This document shows positions 1 through 13,469 of a stretch of DNA of 64,000 nt, piece after piece (the first letter of the stretch is position 1; each line of letters opens with the position of its first letter). Source of the stretch: Heterodera schachtii. Taxonomy: Eukaryota; Nematoda; Chromadorea; Rhabditida; Heteroderidae. The translations under genes were made by a program, and so were the position numbers. Under the pieces are notes generated by a model. It ran no database searches, was not told the origin of the DNA, and saw nothing but the letters and a program-made list of their open reading frames with translations. The DNA lies in assembly GCA_023374025.1 (NCBI GenBank), contig SIJG01000041.1, forward strand, positions 395,001-459,000. The letters run 5' to 3'.

Positions 1-251
1 CAAGTCTGGTCAGCTGTATCCATATCTTAGAAATTTTCAGGGGACCGGCCCGGGAAAACAATATGCAACCATTCAAAATATGCCAATGATACCAAATTTA
101 CTCGACCGATTTAAATTGGTTAAACAAAATCGGTGTAAAATGAAAATGATGTAGATTGACAGCACAAAACAATATAAATCCAAAATAAACTGATCATCCA
201 TCTTAATTCTCATCATTCGGCTGCAGCATTGTTGCCGGTTCGTGTTTCGAC

Positions 252-2439
<2,188 letters not shown>

Positions 2440-3008
2440 TATGCGGAAATAGTAAGCTCAAACAAAGAAAGCGAAATTATTGACCTTAAAACTTCATGTG
2501 CATTGTTAATTAAAAAATAAAACGTTTTTGCATTGAAACAGCTTTAAATTGTAATGCATATTTAAAAGTATATTTGATACTAATTACAGGCTAAATTGTT
2601 CAGAAATCGATAACATAAATATATGATTAAAAATGAATACTATGTAGTCCATAAAAAAAGAAAAAGCTCAATTTTGCACTTTATTCAGCCTTCTTGTAAT
2701 AAAGAATGCTTTGGGCTATCGAATGATACCATGTGTTTAATTTGGCAAAAAATTTCCAAGTGATTGGTTGTGAGCACCGGTCAATTATTTTCATGCAAAA
2801 CAAGCTCATCGTCATCTCAAATTTGAAGTGTAAAATCGTTAAAATCGGGCTTTTTTATGGAACCAATAATGTACAATCATTGCCAAATTTTCACCGCCAT
2901 TTCCCAACTGCTGGATCGATCAGCTTTTTTACATAAATGTATTTGTATGTAAAAAATCTCAAATGAAAATAGGAATTGTGTTATTTGGCATTTGTATTGC
3001 ATATACTC
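2440..3008. other. Intergenic, AT-rich, with a dispersed-repeat relic
   Basis: No coding signal is seen. The stretch lies between the helicase start and the 3' end of the next minus-strand gene, so the helicase promoter should be here. Around 2710-2760 it carries a relic (gggctat...aatgatacca...tttaatttgg) that resembles sequence near 33245-33285. Confidence 0.6.
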
Positions 3009-4997
3009 CTACAATTTCTTTAGTGCGTATGGGTACATCTTCTTATTCGGTGCGCCAATCCTTCGCTTGGTCGATGGGTTAAACTCCTCACCCGTTCCAA
3101 AAAAGTGAACAAAAAATATGAAGATGATAATGATAAAGAAGAGGAGAAAGACGAATGCGATCAGATCAGGGGACCAGCTGGAAGAGGGCGGACGAAGCAA
3201 TTGGAGACCTGGGGGAGGGGGGGGGGGGGGGAAGGTTGGCTCTAGTGAACTTTAGGCGTCCAATGAATTTTTAGGCGTCCATTGTCCAGTTTCTTTGGCC
3301 ATAACTTTTTTATTATTTCGTTTGATACCAAGAATGTAGGGATTGACCAAGTAATAAAAAAGTTATGGTCAAAGAAACTAAACATTACGCCTAAAAGTTT
3401 ATTTCACGCCTTTGTGCTGCTTTACCGGTTCGTTCAACACCAGCCGTAAGGAGTGAATCGCGCACCCATTCCAAATAGGAAAAATGACAAAATTTGTCTT
3501 CGGCCACAATACCATCTATTTGAATCAAATGTTCAGCCAAACTGAGTTCTGGCCAAGGGCCTGGGTCCAGCAGAACTCGGAGATAAACAGAGGAGATAGC
3601 CAACCCAGCAACGATTGACAGATGTGGCAAGCAATGGGCTGAAACGCATTGGTCGGGTTGATTTTATATGGAAATACGAATTCCAACCGTCCTCTCGGCT
3701 GCTCATTTCTGTCTTTTCATTTTCGACGCTCATTTTCCCTTCTAACGGCACACTTTTAAACCGTTCTAATTCTATGGCTGTTCGTATGCCAAAACTATTG
3801 ATTAAGTCAGGCTTTTGGGCAGTCCAACAGCCCAACTTCGGATGTTGCCAGGAAAGGAGAGTGACGAGCAGCTGCGGAGTGGCAAATTGAACAAAACCAA
3901 GACGACCGCAAAGAAATGCTTAACGGAAAAGGAAATGCAATGGCACCGGTGAGGACAGTCGAACTTTGCTCAGTCAAAAGTGCCAATGCTTCGACGTTTG
4001 CCCTTGCTAATTTCTTCCTGCTCTTCTTTTGGGTAGTCCATGCGTTTAACTCGTCAAAAATATTTGCACACTTTTCCGAGGTCAAAGAGGTGGTCAAATT
4101 AGGACGAATATCGCCGAACAATGAAAAATTTGAGTCGGAATTGGCGAAAGTTAATTGCTCAGAGCATTTTGTGACCAACTGAAAGTTTTGCTGTTCAAAA
4201 TAATGGGGAACAGGACTTCGCACTTCTTCGTGCAGCAGCTGCAGGAAGAACAGTTGCTCACTGAGAGCAGTGCCAATTTTGCCTTTAGCGCTAAAATATT
4301 CGGCACATTTGCGACTGATTTTGCATTTCGGATGCATGGATGAGAGCAAACAACTGAAGAAAGTGCCTGACGTGCCCCCACTGCTGTCTGCCGGCTTTAC
4401 CTCAGTCCGTCGGCCGTTTCTCTGAGCCACAATTTGTCCTTCGTCCCCCCTCCCCCCTCTTCCGATGCTTTCGATCTGTCGCTTTGCTCCTTATTCGCCC
4501 ATCTCAGTCCTTCGTCCACTAATTTGTGTTCGCCAAATTCCGTCCGGCTTCTGACCATAAACAACGGCATTAACTGTCCAAACATTGGCATAATTATTTG
4601 CTCATTGTCTTTTCAGTCGGACCTTTTCAAACATTTCCAAGTTTCTATTCCGCATCCCATCCATTCTTTCCTTCAGCAAGAAATCGCCTTGGATACTCAA
4701 ATTTCGGATGGCACTGAAAATGGTCGGGTGGAAGCCCCGGCCTCGCAGCTGTCGGTCAATCGTTTGTAGACTTTCTGAAGAAATCAAAGAGTTAGGATGG
4801 GTCAACCGCAGCTTACCCTGAATAAGCCTTAGTCCCATGGGCGTGTCCCAATCGATGTCGGCTTTTCCTCTTCCCATGCCAATCCCATTTTTATCCCTGT
4901 CTAAATATTGGTAAAGTCCACATAAGGCATTCAACAAAAGTGCCAGAAGACGAGCCGAACTCCAACTAAGTAATTGCACCGGCGGCAAAACGGCCAT
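3009..4997 (-). CDS. DUF4735/UPF0764 (C16orf89)-like secretory or membrane protein
   Basis: Multi-exon gene of uncertain family. Exons join in frame through short introns: a 42-nt intron after ...MGLRLIQ, one after ...LEMFEK, and a 47-nt intron after ...ETADGL. The N-terminal part has a hydrophobic stretch (LLSWSSARLLALLLNAL) and then 'DWDTPMGLRLIQESLQTIDR'. A central exon has spaced cysteines (SCLLSSMHPKCKISRKCAEY) followed by a helical segment (LSEQLFFLQLLHEEV). This order resembles DUF4735/C16orf89 proteins; the match is from memory and only moderate. Near the end come CHFSYLEWVRDSL and a final exon with a strong transmembrane segment (LIAFVFLLFFIIIIFIFFV) and a basic tail, stop at 3009. 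The last junction (donor after GVERT, acceptor at about 3205) stays in frame. The start is uncertain: the Met at 4997 may be preceded by another exon, since TTACTTAG upstream could be an acceptor. One junction near 3600-3650 was not resolved. Confidence 0.5.
3269..3396. repeat. Short inverted repeat (hairpin) in an intron
   Basis: Two arms of about 40 bp (near 3269-3310 and 3353-3396) are imperfect reverse complements; both contain the 'ttggccataactttttta' type motif and end in aggcgt / acgcct. It lies in the last intron of the DUF4735-like gene, next to a G-run. It looks like a small foldback element; no clear target duplication was found. The same 'ccataactttttt' and 'gataccaagaatgt' words recur near 33100-33300. 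Confidence 0.6.
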
Positions 4998-5308
4998 TGA
5001 ACGATTCGAAGAGATGGCACATAGAAATGGGGGTTGGCACAATGGAAAAGACGCCCATTGGCAATCCAATTGAAAGGCATTCATTGGACATTTTGCCAAA
5101 AGAATCTTCAAATTGCCCCCTTCCCCCACTCTCTCGTCTCCTCCCTACACACAATTTGGCTCCCTTCCAAATTTGCCAACGACCAATTCATGCCAATTTA
5201 TTCTAAATCTCATCCATCTTCTTATTCTCCATCGATCACTCGCCTTTTTTTCCACGAGTGCCTTTCTTATTTTAATTCACAAAATTAGGCAAATCGCTCC
5301 GTCGCAAA

Positions 5309-7561
5309 ATGTTTTTGCACCGATTAAGAAGGTAAAGCGAAACGAAAGGGTTAATTGATGTATCATTGCTGCAATTAGATTCGACCTTTACACAAAGCCT
5401 GTGGAGGACTGTCGGGTGAAAACGCCGTTCGGCGGAGTCAGTGAGTGCCGTCCGTCACTTTGGCCATTTCGGCACTTTCACTGCTCATTTATTCAGTCAC
5501 TTTGATCAGCTTCGTCGTGATTGTTCTGTTGTTCATCTCCGAAACATGGTCATACCTAAGTGTTGATGTCGTTGAACAGCTTTTTGTGGTTATTTTTTAC
5601 CCCACCCCAAATGGCCAATTTCTGTTCCAAGGATTCCACCAGCGCCGAAATGCGAATTGAAATTCATTTTGACATTACTCTGCACAAACTTTCATGTCCG
5701 TTGGTTACCATAGACGTGATGAGTCAATCTGGAGAGAGTCAAGATGGCATTCAGCACGACGTGTTCAAGCAGAGGCTGGACAAGCAGGGGAACAACATGG
5801 AAGGGGCACAGCCCGAGAAGCAGGGTCAGCAGTTGGTCAAACATGCCAACAATTGGCCAAGAATTACCAATAAACCACGAGTTTAAGTTGTGAACACAAA
5901 TGCATCCAAAAGTGCCAATGTGTCAAGGAGGACAAGCAGTGACGAGGAGTGCGGCAGCTGCTACGGGGCCATCAAAGGGTCAGTGGGCCAATTGGGACGG
6001 TCTTCCGACTCATCGTGAATTGCCTTAGGTGCTGCAACACTTGTGAGGAGGTACGCGAGGCATATCGCCTGAGGGGATGGGTGCTGCAGAATATCGACAA
6101 GGTCGAGCAGTGCAAGAACGACGCGGTGTTGAGGTCTTTGAGTGAACAGGCGGACGAAGGTTGTCGAGTGTGGGGCAAAGTTGACGTTGGGAAGGTAAGA
6201 GAGAGGAGGGGGTACAAAGAGTGGGGGATCAAGAGGGAGAGAGAGTGGGGATCAGGGAGAGAGAGTGGGGGGATCAGGAAGGGAACGAGTGGGGATCAGG
6301 AGGGGAGAGAGAGTGAGGGATCAAGAGGGAGAGAGAGTGGGGATCAGGGAGAGAGAGTGGGGAGCATCAGCCACATTTGGGAGCGGCATATGTCAAAGGG
6401 ACAGTCAAAGCCAATCGAATGGGAATGCAACACCAATGGCATGATAAGTCATTTCTGCTGATGCAATGCATTGCTCTGTTCACTGAATTTGCTGTTTCCA
6501 GGTCGGCGGCAACTTTCACCTTGCGCCAGGCGTGCCGAGCACCCACGCCAATTCGCACTGTCCGTCGTGCCGTCCCCCCGCCCCCCCTCCCCCCACTCAA
6601 TTTGCCATTTTAGTCCACGACTTCCATTCCGTCTCCCCCGCCCGTTTTGATGCTTCTCACACCATAAACCATTTGTCCTTCGGAAAGCCTTTCCCCGGCA
6701 AAACGCATCCTTTGGACGGGAAACAATTCATAACCAACAAAGGTTGGTGAAGCCATTTAAAACGCAAAAGCATTTAAACCAACAAAAGGCGGCATAATGC
6801 ATCAATATCAACTGAAAATTGTGCCCACTCGGTACATTTACGGAGTGACGCGGAAGGAAGAGACTTTGGTCAGCCATCAATTTGCGATCACTCGCGTGGA
6901 GAGGGACATTATGGCAGGGGCCAGTGGCATTCCCGGACTGTTTGTACAATACGAATTCTCGCCTTTGATGGTCCAATACGAAGAGAGGAAAAGGTGGAGA
7001 GAAAAAGCATGGCAAAGGGAGGGGGGGGGCAAAGAATGGCATAAAAATTGGGGAAAGAATGGCATAAAAATTGGGGAAAGAATGGCATAAAAATTGGGGA
7101 AAGAATGGCATAAAAATTGGGGAAAGAATGGCATAAAAATTGGGGAAAGAATGGCATAAAAATTGGGGAAAGAATGGCATAAAAATTGGGGAAAGAATGG
7201 CATAAAAATTGGGGAAAGAATGGCATAAAAATTGGGGAAAGAATGGCATAAAAATTGGGGAAAGAATGGCATAAAAATTGGGGAAAGAATGGCATAAAAA
7301 TTGGGGAAAGAATGGCATAAAAATTGGGGAAAGAATGGCATAAAAATTGGGGAATGAATGGCATAAAAATTTGGGAAGGAATGGCATTGAAATGGTGGAC
7401 ATGGAAAATTTCCTCCGCTTTTTAGGCCTCTCAGTTTCTTCCTCGTCTCTCTCTGTGCCATCATCGGCGGTGTGCACACCGTCGCCGCTCTTTTAGATGC
7501 CATTCTCTACAACACTCAGCGGGCAATCCAACGCAAAATGGCAGTGGCCAAGGCGAACTGA
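5309..7561 (+). CDS. ERGIC3: ERGIC3 (Erv46 family) ER-Golgi cargo receptor
   Basis: Orthologue of ERGIC3/Erv46, a two-transmembrane protein cycling in COPII vesicles between ER and Golgi. Exons follow the family order: a short first exon (MFLHRLR), RFDLYTKPVEDCRVKTPFGG, TM1 (LLIYSVTLISFVVIVLLFIS), then after a clean 43-nt intron the lumenal domain (HDVFKQRLDKQG; EECGSCYGA; RCCNTCEEVREAYRLRGW; VGGNFHLAPG; HTINHLSFG; YQLKIVPTRYIY; GIPGLFVQYEFSPLMVQYEE). The last exon has TM2 (FFLVSLCAIIGGVHTVAALL) and RAIQRKM, stop at 7561. Lumenal CxxC pairs are present. Between PFGGV (5439) and VTLAISA (5454) the frame shifts with no room for an intron, so there is an apparent indel at 5437-5445. Two introns hold tandem repeats (about 6200-6360 and 7033-7378). 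It is divergent from the DUF4735-like gene. Identity is very secure. Confidence 0.95.
6185..6362. repeat. Degenerate GAGAGTGGGGATCAG tandem repeat in an ERGIC3 intron
   Basis: The intron following ...KVDVGK consists largely of imperfect copies of a purine-rich unit (gagagagagtggggatcagg and shorter variants). It yields spurious open frames only. Confidence 0.8.
7033..7378. repeat. 23-bp minisatellite, about 15 copies, in the last ERGIC3 intron
   Basis: Unit is aatggcataaaaattggggaaag at a strict 23-bp period, beginning at 7035; the last copies diverge. It fills the intron between ...VQYEE and the TM2 exon. Because 23 is not a multiple of 3, all three minus frames stay open, which produces long artefactual open frames over 6728-7503. 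Confidence 0.95.
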
Positions 7562-7721
7562 TCGAAACTCATTGTCAGCATTCACTGATCGGTGTTCGGC
7601 TTTTGCTGGCGATTGATTCTTTTCTTTTTTTATTTAATTTATTTCCTTTTCATTTGACTTTTACGGGGCCTTTGTTTTTTTAATTTCGTTTTTCTCTTTT
7701 CTCATTTGTTTTTCTGTAAAT

Positions 7722-8141
7722 CATACATGATCAAGGGGTGCGCCGGCGCACCCCCCCCGCGTCGTAATGGGCCTGGCGCACCCCCCCCCCCCCACGTGCG
7801 TCGTAAGGGGGGCGGCTGTAAAGGAGGGGGGGTCGTCGTGGGGTGGGTCGTACCGAAGGGGGAAAAATTAAAATTTGAACAATTTCCTTAGCAAAACGCA
7901 TACAAAACTTAAAAAATTTTCCCGGCGGCGCCTATCGGCACCGCCAGACCGCCCCACCCCTTCCAAAAAGTTTTTTGGAAAAAACGCGCCGCAAAAAAAA
8001 GGTGATTTGAATAGCAAAAAAAAAGGTCGTCGCCGGGGAAAATCGGGGGCCGACGTAAGAAAAATTGGTCCTGGCGCACCCCCCCTGCGCCAAACGTCCG
8101 ACGTATGGGAGTCTGACTGGCGCACCCCTTGATCATGTATG
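7722..8141. mobile_element. 420-bp TIR element (MITE) with 8-bp target duplication
   Basis: The ends are perfect 23-bp terminal inverted repeats (outer bases CATACATGATCAAGGG; left 7722-7744, right 8119-8141). They are flanked immediately by an identical 8-bp direct repeat CTGTAAAT (7714-7721 and 8142-8149). The inside is G/C-rich with C-runs and internal GGCGCACCCC copies, and has no transposase. An 8-bp duplication fits hAT-like (or Merlin/P-like) non-autonomous elements; the superfamily is inference. It lies in the convergent gap between ERGIC3 and the peroxidase gene. Confidence 0.9.
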
Positions 8142-8450
8142 CTGTAAATTTCTTTTTCCCTTCTCCAATTTTTATGATTCGTTGTCGACCAAAAAAATTT
8201 ATTGTTCACTTTTCACTTCTTTTTTTTTTGTTGTTTTTATTTGTTTTATTTTTATTGTTATTTTATTTGTGATGGAAAAAAAGACAAATTGAAAAGTTAT
8301 TTATTGAAAGCATAAATATTTAAGAAAGTGTTAATTAACTTAGGTTTATAAGGCTAATTAATTGATCAATTCAATCGATAGCCTTCGATCGCTTTTTTCT
8401 CTGTCACCCGTTTTCTCTCATTTTCTTTGCTCGCCTCACCACACAATCCC

Positions 8451-11400
8451 TCACTGCTGTTCGTCTCGCCATGGGCTTAATTCCAATTGGGGGATGGAAG
8501 CGCATGGCACGGCATTTTGCCCGTCTTCGACGAGAAAGGCGCTGGGATTAATGGCGCGAAAATCTTCGCCGGTGGCACAAATAACCGATGAAAAAGTGAT
8601 TTGACGAAGCGAGGCGATTTGATCAGGCGAATACATCAATGGATTCAAATAGAAAAAACTGAACGGAAAAGAGCCAATTAAAAGGGGTAATTAGAGAGGG
8701 GGGGGGGGGGGAATTAGGCAATTAAGGGGGAGGGCAAAGGTGACAAATGGCCGACCGATCAGCGTCACGAGTCCGTCTGAACTGTTCTCCGATAATGCAG
8801 GAGAATGTCGGGCCGAGCAGTGAGCCGTCCACCGGCTCCTCCATCAAACCGCCAACGTACAAATCGATGTCCTAATTATGGCAATTAGTAATAATTGGCT
8901 TTTCGTCGCTTTCTCTTTTCCCTTTTAGTGTTTCCTCCCCAATTCTCACGTCAACTTTGCCGTTGTACAAAATCGCCACGCGTTTCTTTGCTTCGACTCC
9001 CTTTGCCTCTGCAATTCGTTTCTTTTGTTTTTGGTTGTCATTTCCCCCCCCCCCCTTCGACCTGGCCAATCCTGAAAAGACTTTAGCCGTGCCATCCCAC
9101 AAATTTGGCGGTAGTCATTGTACGGTCGAATGCCCTGGTCTCTTCCCCGCTGAATGTTCAGCGACCCCATATCGGAAACGTCGAACAGTTCGTCCGTCAC
9201 CTGTTCAGTCTGTGTTTGATCAGAATGTCCGTTTGGCATACCCCGGGGGTCAGTCGTTGAGGCTCTTTGGAGGCTATCATCATCATTCCCCTGGGGGGAG
9301 GGAGTGATCAGAGCGAACGAATCAATGGCAAATGGAAGGCCAACCGAATCAGCTGATCAGTGCCACGGGACAGCAAAAGGTCGACATTTCCTCAATGTGA
9401 ATGAACGATCAATCCAATGGAATCAATCGTTTGTCAATGAAAAACCTGCGTTTGCAACAAATTTTACGTCGCCAATTTTGCGAAAGTTTCGATCGGCCAA
9501 AACATAAAATTCCTAAGAGAAAAGGCGGAAAAATGGGATGATAATTAACGATAAAATGACCTGAATAAGTCCATGAAGCCGATAAGCGGCACCGGAAAAT
9601 TCAATGGCAACGGCCGGTTCTTGGTTGGGATGATGGCCGCTATAGGGGGGAATGTGCCTGGACAAACGAGCACCGAGCAGAGACGGCTAATGGAGGAGGG
9701 GAGAGAAGGATGGGGAAGAGAAAGAGAACAATGGAAGATGGAGAGGAAGAGAAATGATGGAATATAGAGAGGAAGAGAAAGGATGGAAGATGGAGAGGAA
9801 GAGAAAGAGAACAATGGAAGATGGAGAGGAAGAGAAATGATGGAATATAGAGAGGAAGAGAAAGGATGGAAGATGGAGAGGAAGTGGAAGAGAAACGATG
9901 GAAGATGGGGAGGAAGGGGAAGAAACGATGGAATATAGAGAGGAAGAGAAAGGATGGGAAGAAAAAGGAAGAGGAATAATAGAAAATGGAGAGGAAGAGA
10001 AAGAGAAACGATGGAAGATGGAGAGGAAGATAGAGAAAGAATGGGAAGAAAAGGGAAGAGAAATTATGGAAAATGGAGAGAAAGAGAAACGATGGAAGAT
10101 GGAGAGAAAGAGAAAGGGGAACGATGGAAAATGGAGAGGAAGAGGAAGAGGAACGATGGAAGATGGAGAGGAAGAGAAATGATGGAATATAGAGAGGAAG
10201 AGAAAGGATGGAAGATGGAGAGGAAGTGGAAGAGAAACGATGGAAGATGGGGAGGAAGGGGAAGAAACGATGGAATATAGAGAGGAAGAGAAAGGATGGG
10301 AAGAAAAGGAAATAAAAAGGGAAGACGAGAGAATAATGACGAGAAGAATTGTTGTGAAATTTATGCAATTTTTGGGGTCACCAGAAATTCCTGATAGGCG
10401 ATCACTGAAACAGCAAATGAATTGGCGATTTGCAATTGTTTCTGATCATTTATCACCTTGCATTGTTGCACCGATGATTTTGCGACTTGAAAAATAAGAA
10501 AAATTACAGAAAAAGAAATAATGCGAAGAAGAAATGTACGTTTCTTGGTACACTCTTTCGGGGTCCCAATGTTTGTTCAATTGGAATAATTTGGTGGCGA
10601 CCCTAAAAACGGAGGCAATCGAATGGTGGCATTTTGCCCGATCATTTACATGTTGTGATAGCGGACAAAAAGTGTGTGAAGAGTGGCCTGGGGAAGTGAT
10701 CAGAAGCGATTAGCGGTGGTAAACGATTAAGGGATTAACGAACGGACTGACCAAACCGACGAACAAATTGTTCCCTGGACAAAATAACGAATAACAAAGG
10801 CAAATGCCAAGAAAGGCAGGCCGACCCGCAAAAACTCACTGTTGTCTCCGACCAGCAGTTTTTCTTTGTCCGTCGGCTCCAAAGGTGGCACTGCCGAAAA
10901 GGGCGGCATTCGCAGGGACAAAGTGCGCAGGAGGGCGCCGGCTCGAAGGCTTCGGGCACTCTTCGGGTCACTGCCGTAAATCTGCCAAAGGCAATGCCAA
11001 ATTTGGCACATGGCCAATGTCCTCCCATTCTGCTGGTCATTCCGTGCCCAATTGCACCTGCGATGCGTCCACCCACGCGCTGTTCATATTCATCGGCGTC
11101 CGCGGAGTTCGGCCCGGCCCCGTCCTTCCCGCGCCCGTCCCGCAAAGGACGCCCGACCGCTTGAAGGGAATGCACCCGGCCAAACTGCTATCCTTCAGCT
11201 TTCTGTTGGCTATAACTCAAAATGCTTTTCGGATGGGGCTTCACTTTTTGAGTCGCGTGTCGTGGCTCGGCACGGGCATCGAAACGCATTCCTCGGAGAT
11301 AAACACGGCACAGTTGCAGTTCAAATTGGGCACTGTGTTCTCTTTAACGGGGCCAATTTGCCATTTTATTCGGAAAATGACCCTCAAAAAGGCACTGGTA

Positions 11401-12247
11401 ATGTCGTGGCTGAGAAACTGTCCGAATTGCATCAGGAGGCCATTGAAGCGGGTCAGAATGGAGAAGGAACTGCTGAGGAGCAGATGAGTCACCGCCCGCG
11501 GGTTCGGCATTTTTTTACTCGTCCCTTCAAACAAAATTGGGGGGGGGGGGGAGGAGAGAATGGCACGGTTTTGACGGGGGGGGGAGCGACTGACCGACCA
11601 TCCGAGCGATGCCATCTTCGAAATTTGCAGGTAAAAGACGCGCGTAAGGCATGTAAGACGCACCCTCAAATTGTCGGAAATGGTATTATAACCAAATTAT
11701 GCCGGAAAAGCCAAAAAGGTAATATTATTATCAAACGAATGCCTTCAGTGAGTTCTGTAGTTCGTTGCAGGAGCCATCGAAGGTACGGTAATGCTCGTGG
11801 TAACATTTGTTCTGTAAGGAAAGTCAAATTATGAGAACACATTTCAATATAATTGCGTTTAATGAGAAGGACCTGCACACAAATGTTCTCCTGATTCATT
11901 GTCGCGCAGCCCATTCGGAAGAAGCGATTTTCGTACTCCTCAACCGAAGGGACCAATCGCGTGGCGACTTCCGTCGTTTGAACTCGCGCGGAACAATCGC
12001 TGCTGATCGGAAACGGCAACGATTGGACAGTGACCGCGGCATTTGCGGACGGAGAAAGCGAAAGTGCGACTTTGAGAGAGAGCAAAATGATATTTTGTAT
12101 ATCCTTAGGAAACTTGTTGGATAACCCACTTGGACAAGCCCCACAAGACGGGGCGCAATTCAGTCGCATAAATGCCCGGTTTTTCGCGCATTCGCCGAGC
12201 ATTGCCCACTGTGCACAATTGGTCTGAATGAGTGAGTGAATAATCAC
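8451..12247 (-). CDS. Animal heme peroxidase with N-terminal ShKT domain
   Basis: Secreted peroxidase of the nematode MLT-7/SKPO type, likely crosslinking cuticle or extracellular-matrix tyrosines. An N-terminal ShKT module ([19 protein letters not shown]...CAPSCGACP, about 12120-12230) precedes the peroxidase domain: [89 protein letters not shown] followed by [28 protein letters not shown], and [20 protein letters not shown] with [11 protein letters not shown]. The final exon ([19 protein letters not shown]) stops at 8451. At least twelve small exons were traced. The signal peptide is not in the ShKT exon. A hydrophobic peptide starting at 12604 (MSFWPFALFFFGQMPLSSCE) is a candidate upstream exon but is unproven, so the given start is only the 5' limit of the ShKT reading frame. 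An intron holds a large GA-rich minisatellite (9680-10320). Confidence 0.92.
9680..10325. repeat. Purine-rich minisatellite in a peroxidase intron
   Basis: Imperfect copies of a GGAAGAGAAA(C/G)GATGGAAGATGGAGA-like unit. A block of about 130 bp (near 9838-9966) recurs at about 10180-10308, an offset near 342 bp, so there is higher-order duplication. The long open frames on both strands here are artefacts. Confidence 0.85.
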
Positions 12248-12249
12248 CG

Positions 12250-13469
12250 AAAGGGTCGGACATGAAAAAAGTTAGCTCAATACAAATTTGTCCATTGGAA
12301 AACCGCCAGGGCAAAAGCGACGGGAGGAAAAGCGAAAGGCCGAAGACAAAGGCACATTTTGAAGGGCCACGGAATCTGAAGGGCATTTTGAAGCCGAGGA
12401 AGGCAAGGCATTAACTGACCGACGAGGAAAAGCAAAACGAAAAGGCAAAGGCACCAAGTCGAGGAGCACAGCCCCCGGGGGGACGGCACCCCTTTTTTTG
12501 TTCTGTTGATGCCATTTACGGAACACTTGCAGCGAAAGTTTCTGTTCGCATGAGGACAACGGCATTTGGCCAAAGAAAAAGAGTGCAAAAGGCCAAAAAG
12601 ACACATTTTAAGAAAGCTAAAGGAAAATAGAGGAGAGAAACGAAAGCGAAATTTAAAAGGGAAAATAAATAAAGCAAAACAAAATAAAATAAAATAGGAA
12701 GGGAAGGTGGGAACGGAAAGGTTAAGAGAATAAAGCGGTGATTGAAACGGACGGAAAATCAAAGAGAAACGGAAGGGGGGGGGCGGGGCACTCACTCTCT
12801 GTTGGATGCCGAAGCCACCAAAGGGGAAGGGAATGCTTACACAGGAAGTGTTACACAATCAGCAGCGTGACTTTCACCACAGATGGAACCGGAAAGGCCA
12901 AAGCGACGACGGACGGCGTAATCCGTCGCCGTCGCCACCCAACAGAAAGAAGCAGCAGAGAGACGGGGAACAGAGGACGAAGTGATCCGAAAGCAGCAGA
13001 TAAGGCAATGAATGGAGAAGGAGCGGACAAGCGCAGTTTAAAAGGCAGGCAAAAACGGAGCAAAAACGGATAGAGTGTCCATCTGCCGTTCCCAGGCGAA
13101 GTGAAGCGAAACTTTGATCGGAAAGTAAAAAACTTAGGAAGCGATTAAATGGGAAAGGTCTCCACCCCTCCCCAGAATCATAAGTAATGGGAAAACAAAG
13201 TGGGAAAAGGAGAGAACATCAAGCCTTTTTATTTGTATTCAAATGGAATAATTAAATGGAGCAAAAGGGGCAATGTTTCAAAGTGTCCGTCAAATTAATA
13301 AGCATTAATTAATTGTCTGTCGCAATTTGTAATTCTTCGTATCATCACTCAGTCCAATCAGAAAATGGGACACTATTGACAACGCATTCGGATAGCGACT
13401 GATCAGTGGCCCTTCCCTCCCTCCTCTCTCTCTGATCTCCGCCGATCAGTCCCTCCGAATCGGCCGTGA
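12250..13469. other. No confident gene; possible 5' region of the peroxidase
   Basis: The region contains only short open frames without recognisable domains, apart from a hydrophobic candidate signal exon on the minus strand at 12540-12604. It should hold the peroxidase promoter and the 3' UTR of the bZIP gene. Nothing else is seen. Confidence 0.5.

Noticed and set aside
6728..7503. Minus-strand open frames of 151-249 codons rich in FPNFYAIL / FLCHSFP
   Set aside because: They are translations of the 23-bp array in an ERGIC3 intron, open in all three frames because 23 is not a multiple of 3.
9640..10368. 242-codon minus-strand frame rich in Phe/Ser/Leu and plus-strand Glu/Arg frames
   Set aside because: Products of the purine-rich minisatellite within the peroxidase intron; no domain, repetitive throughout.
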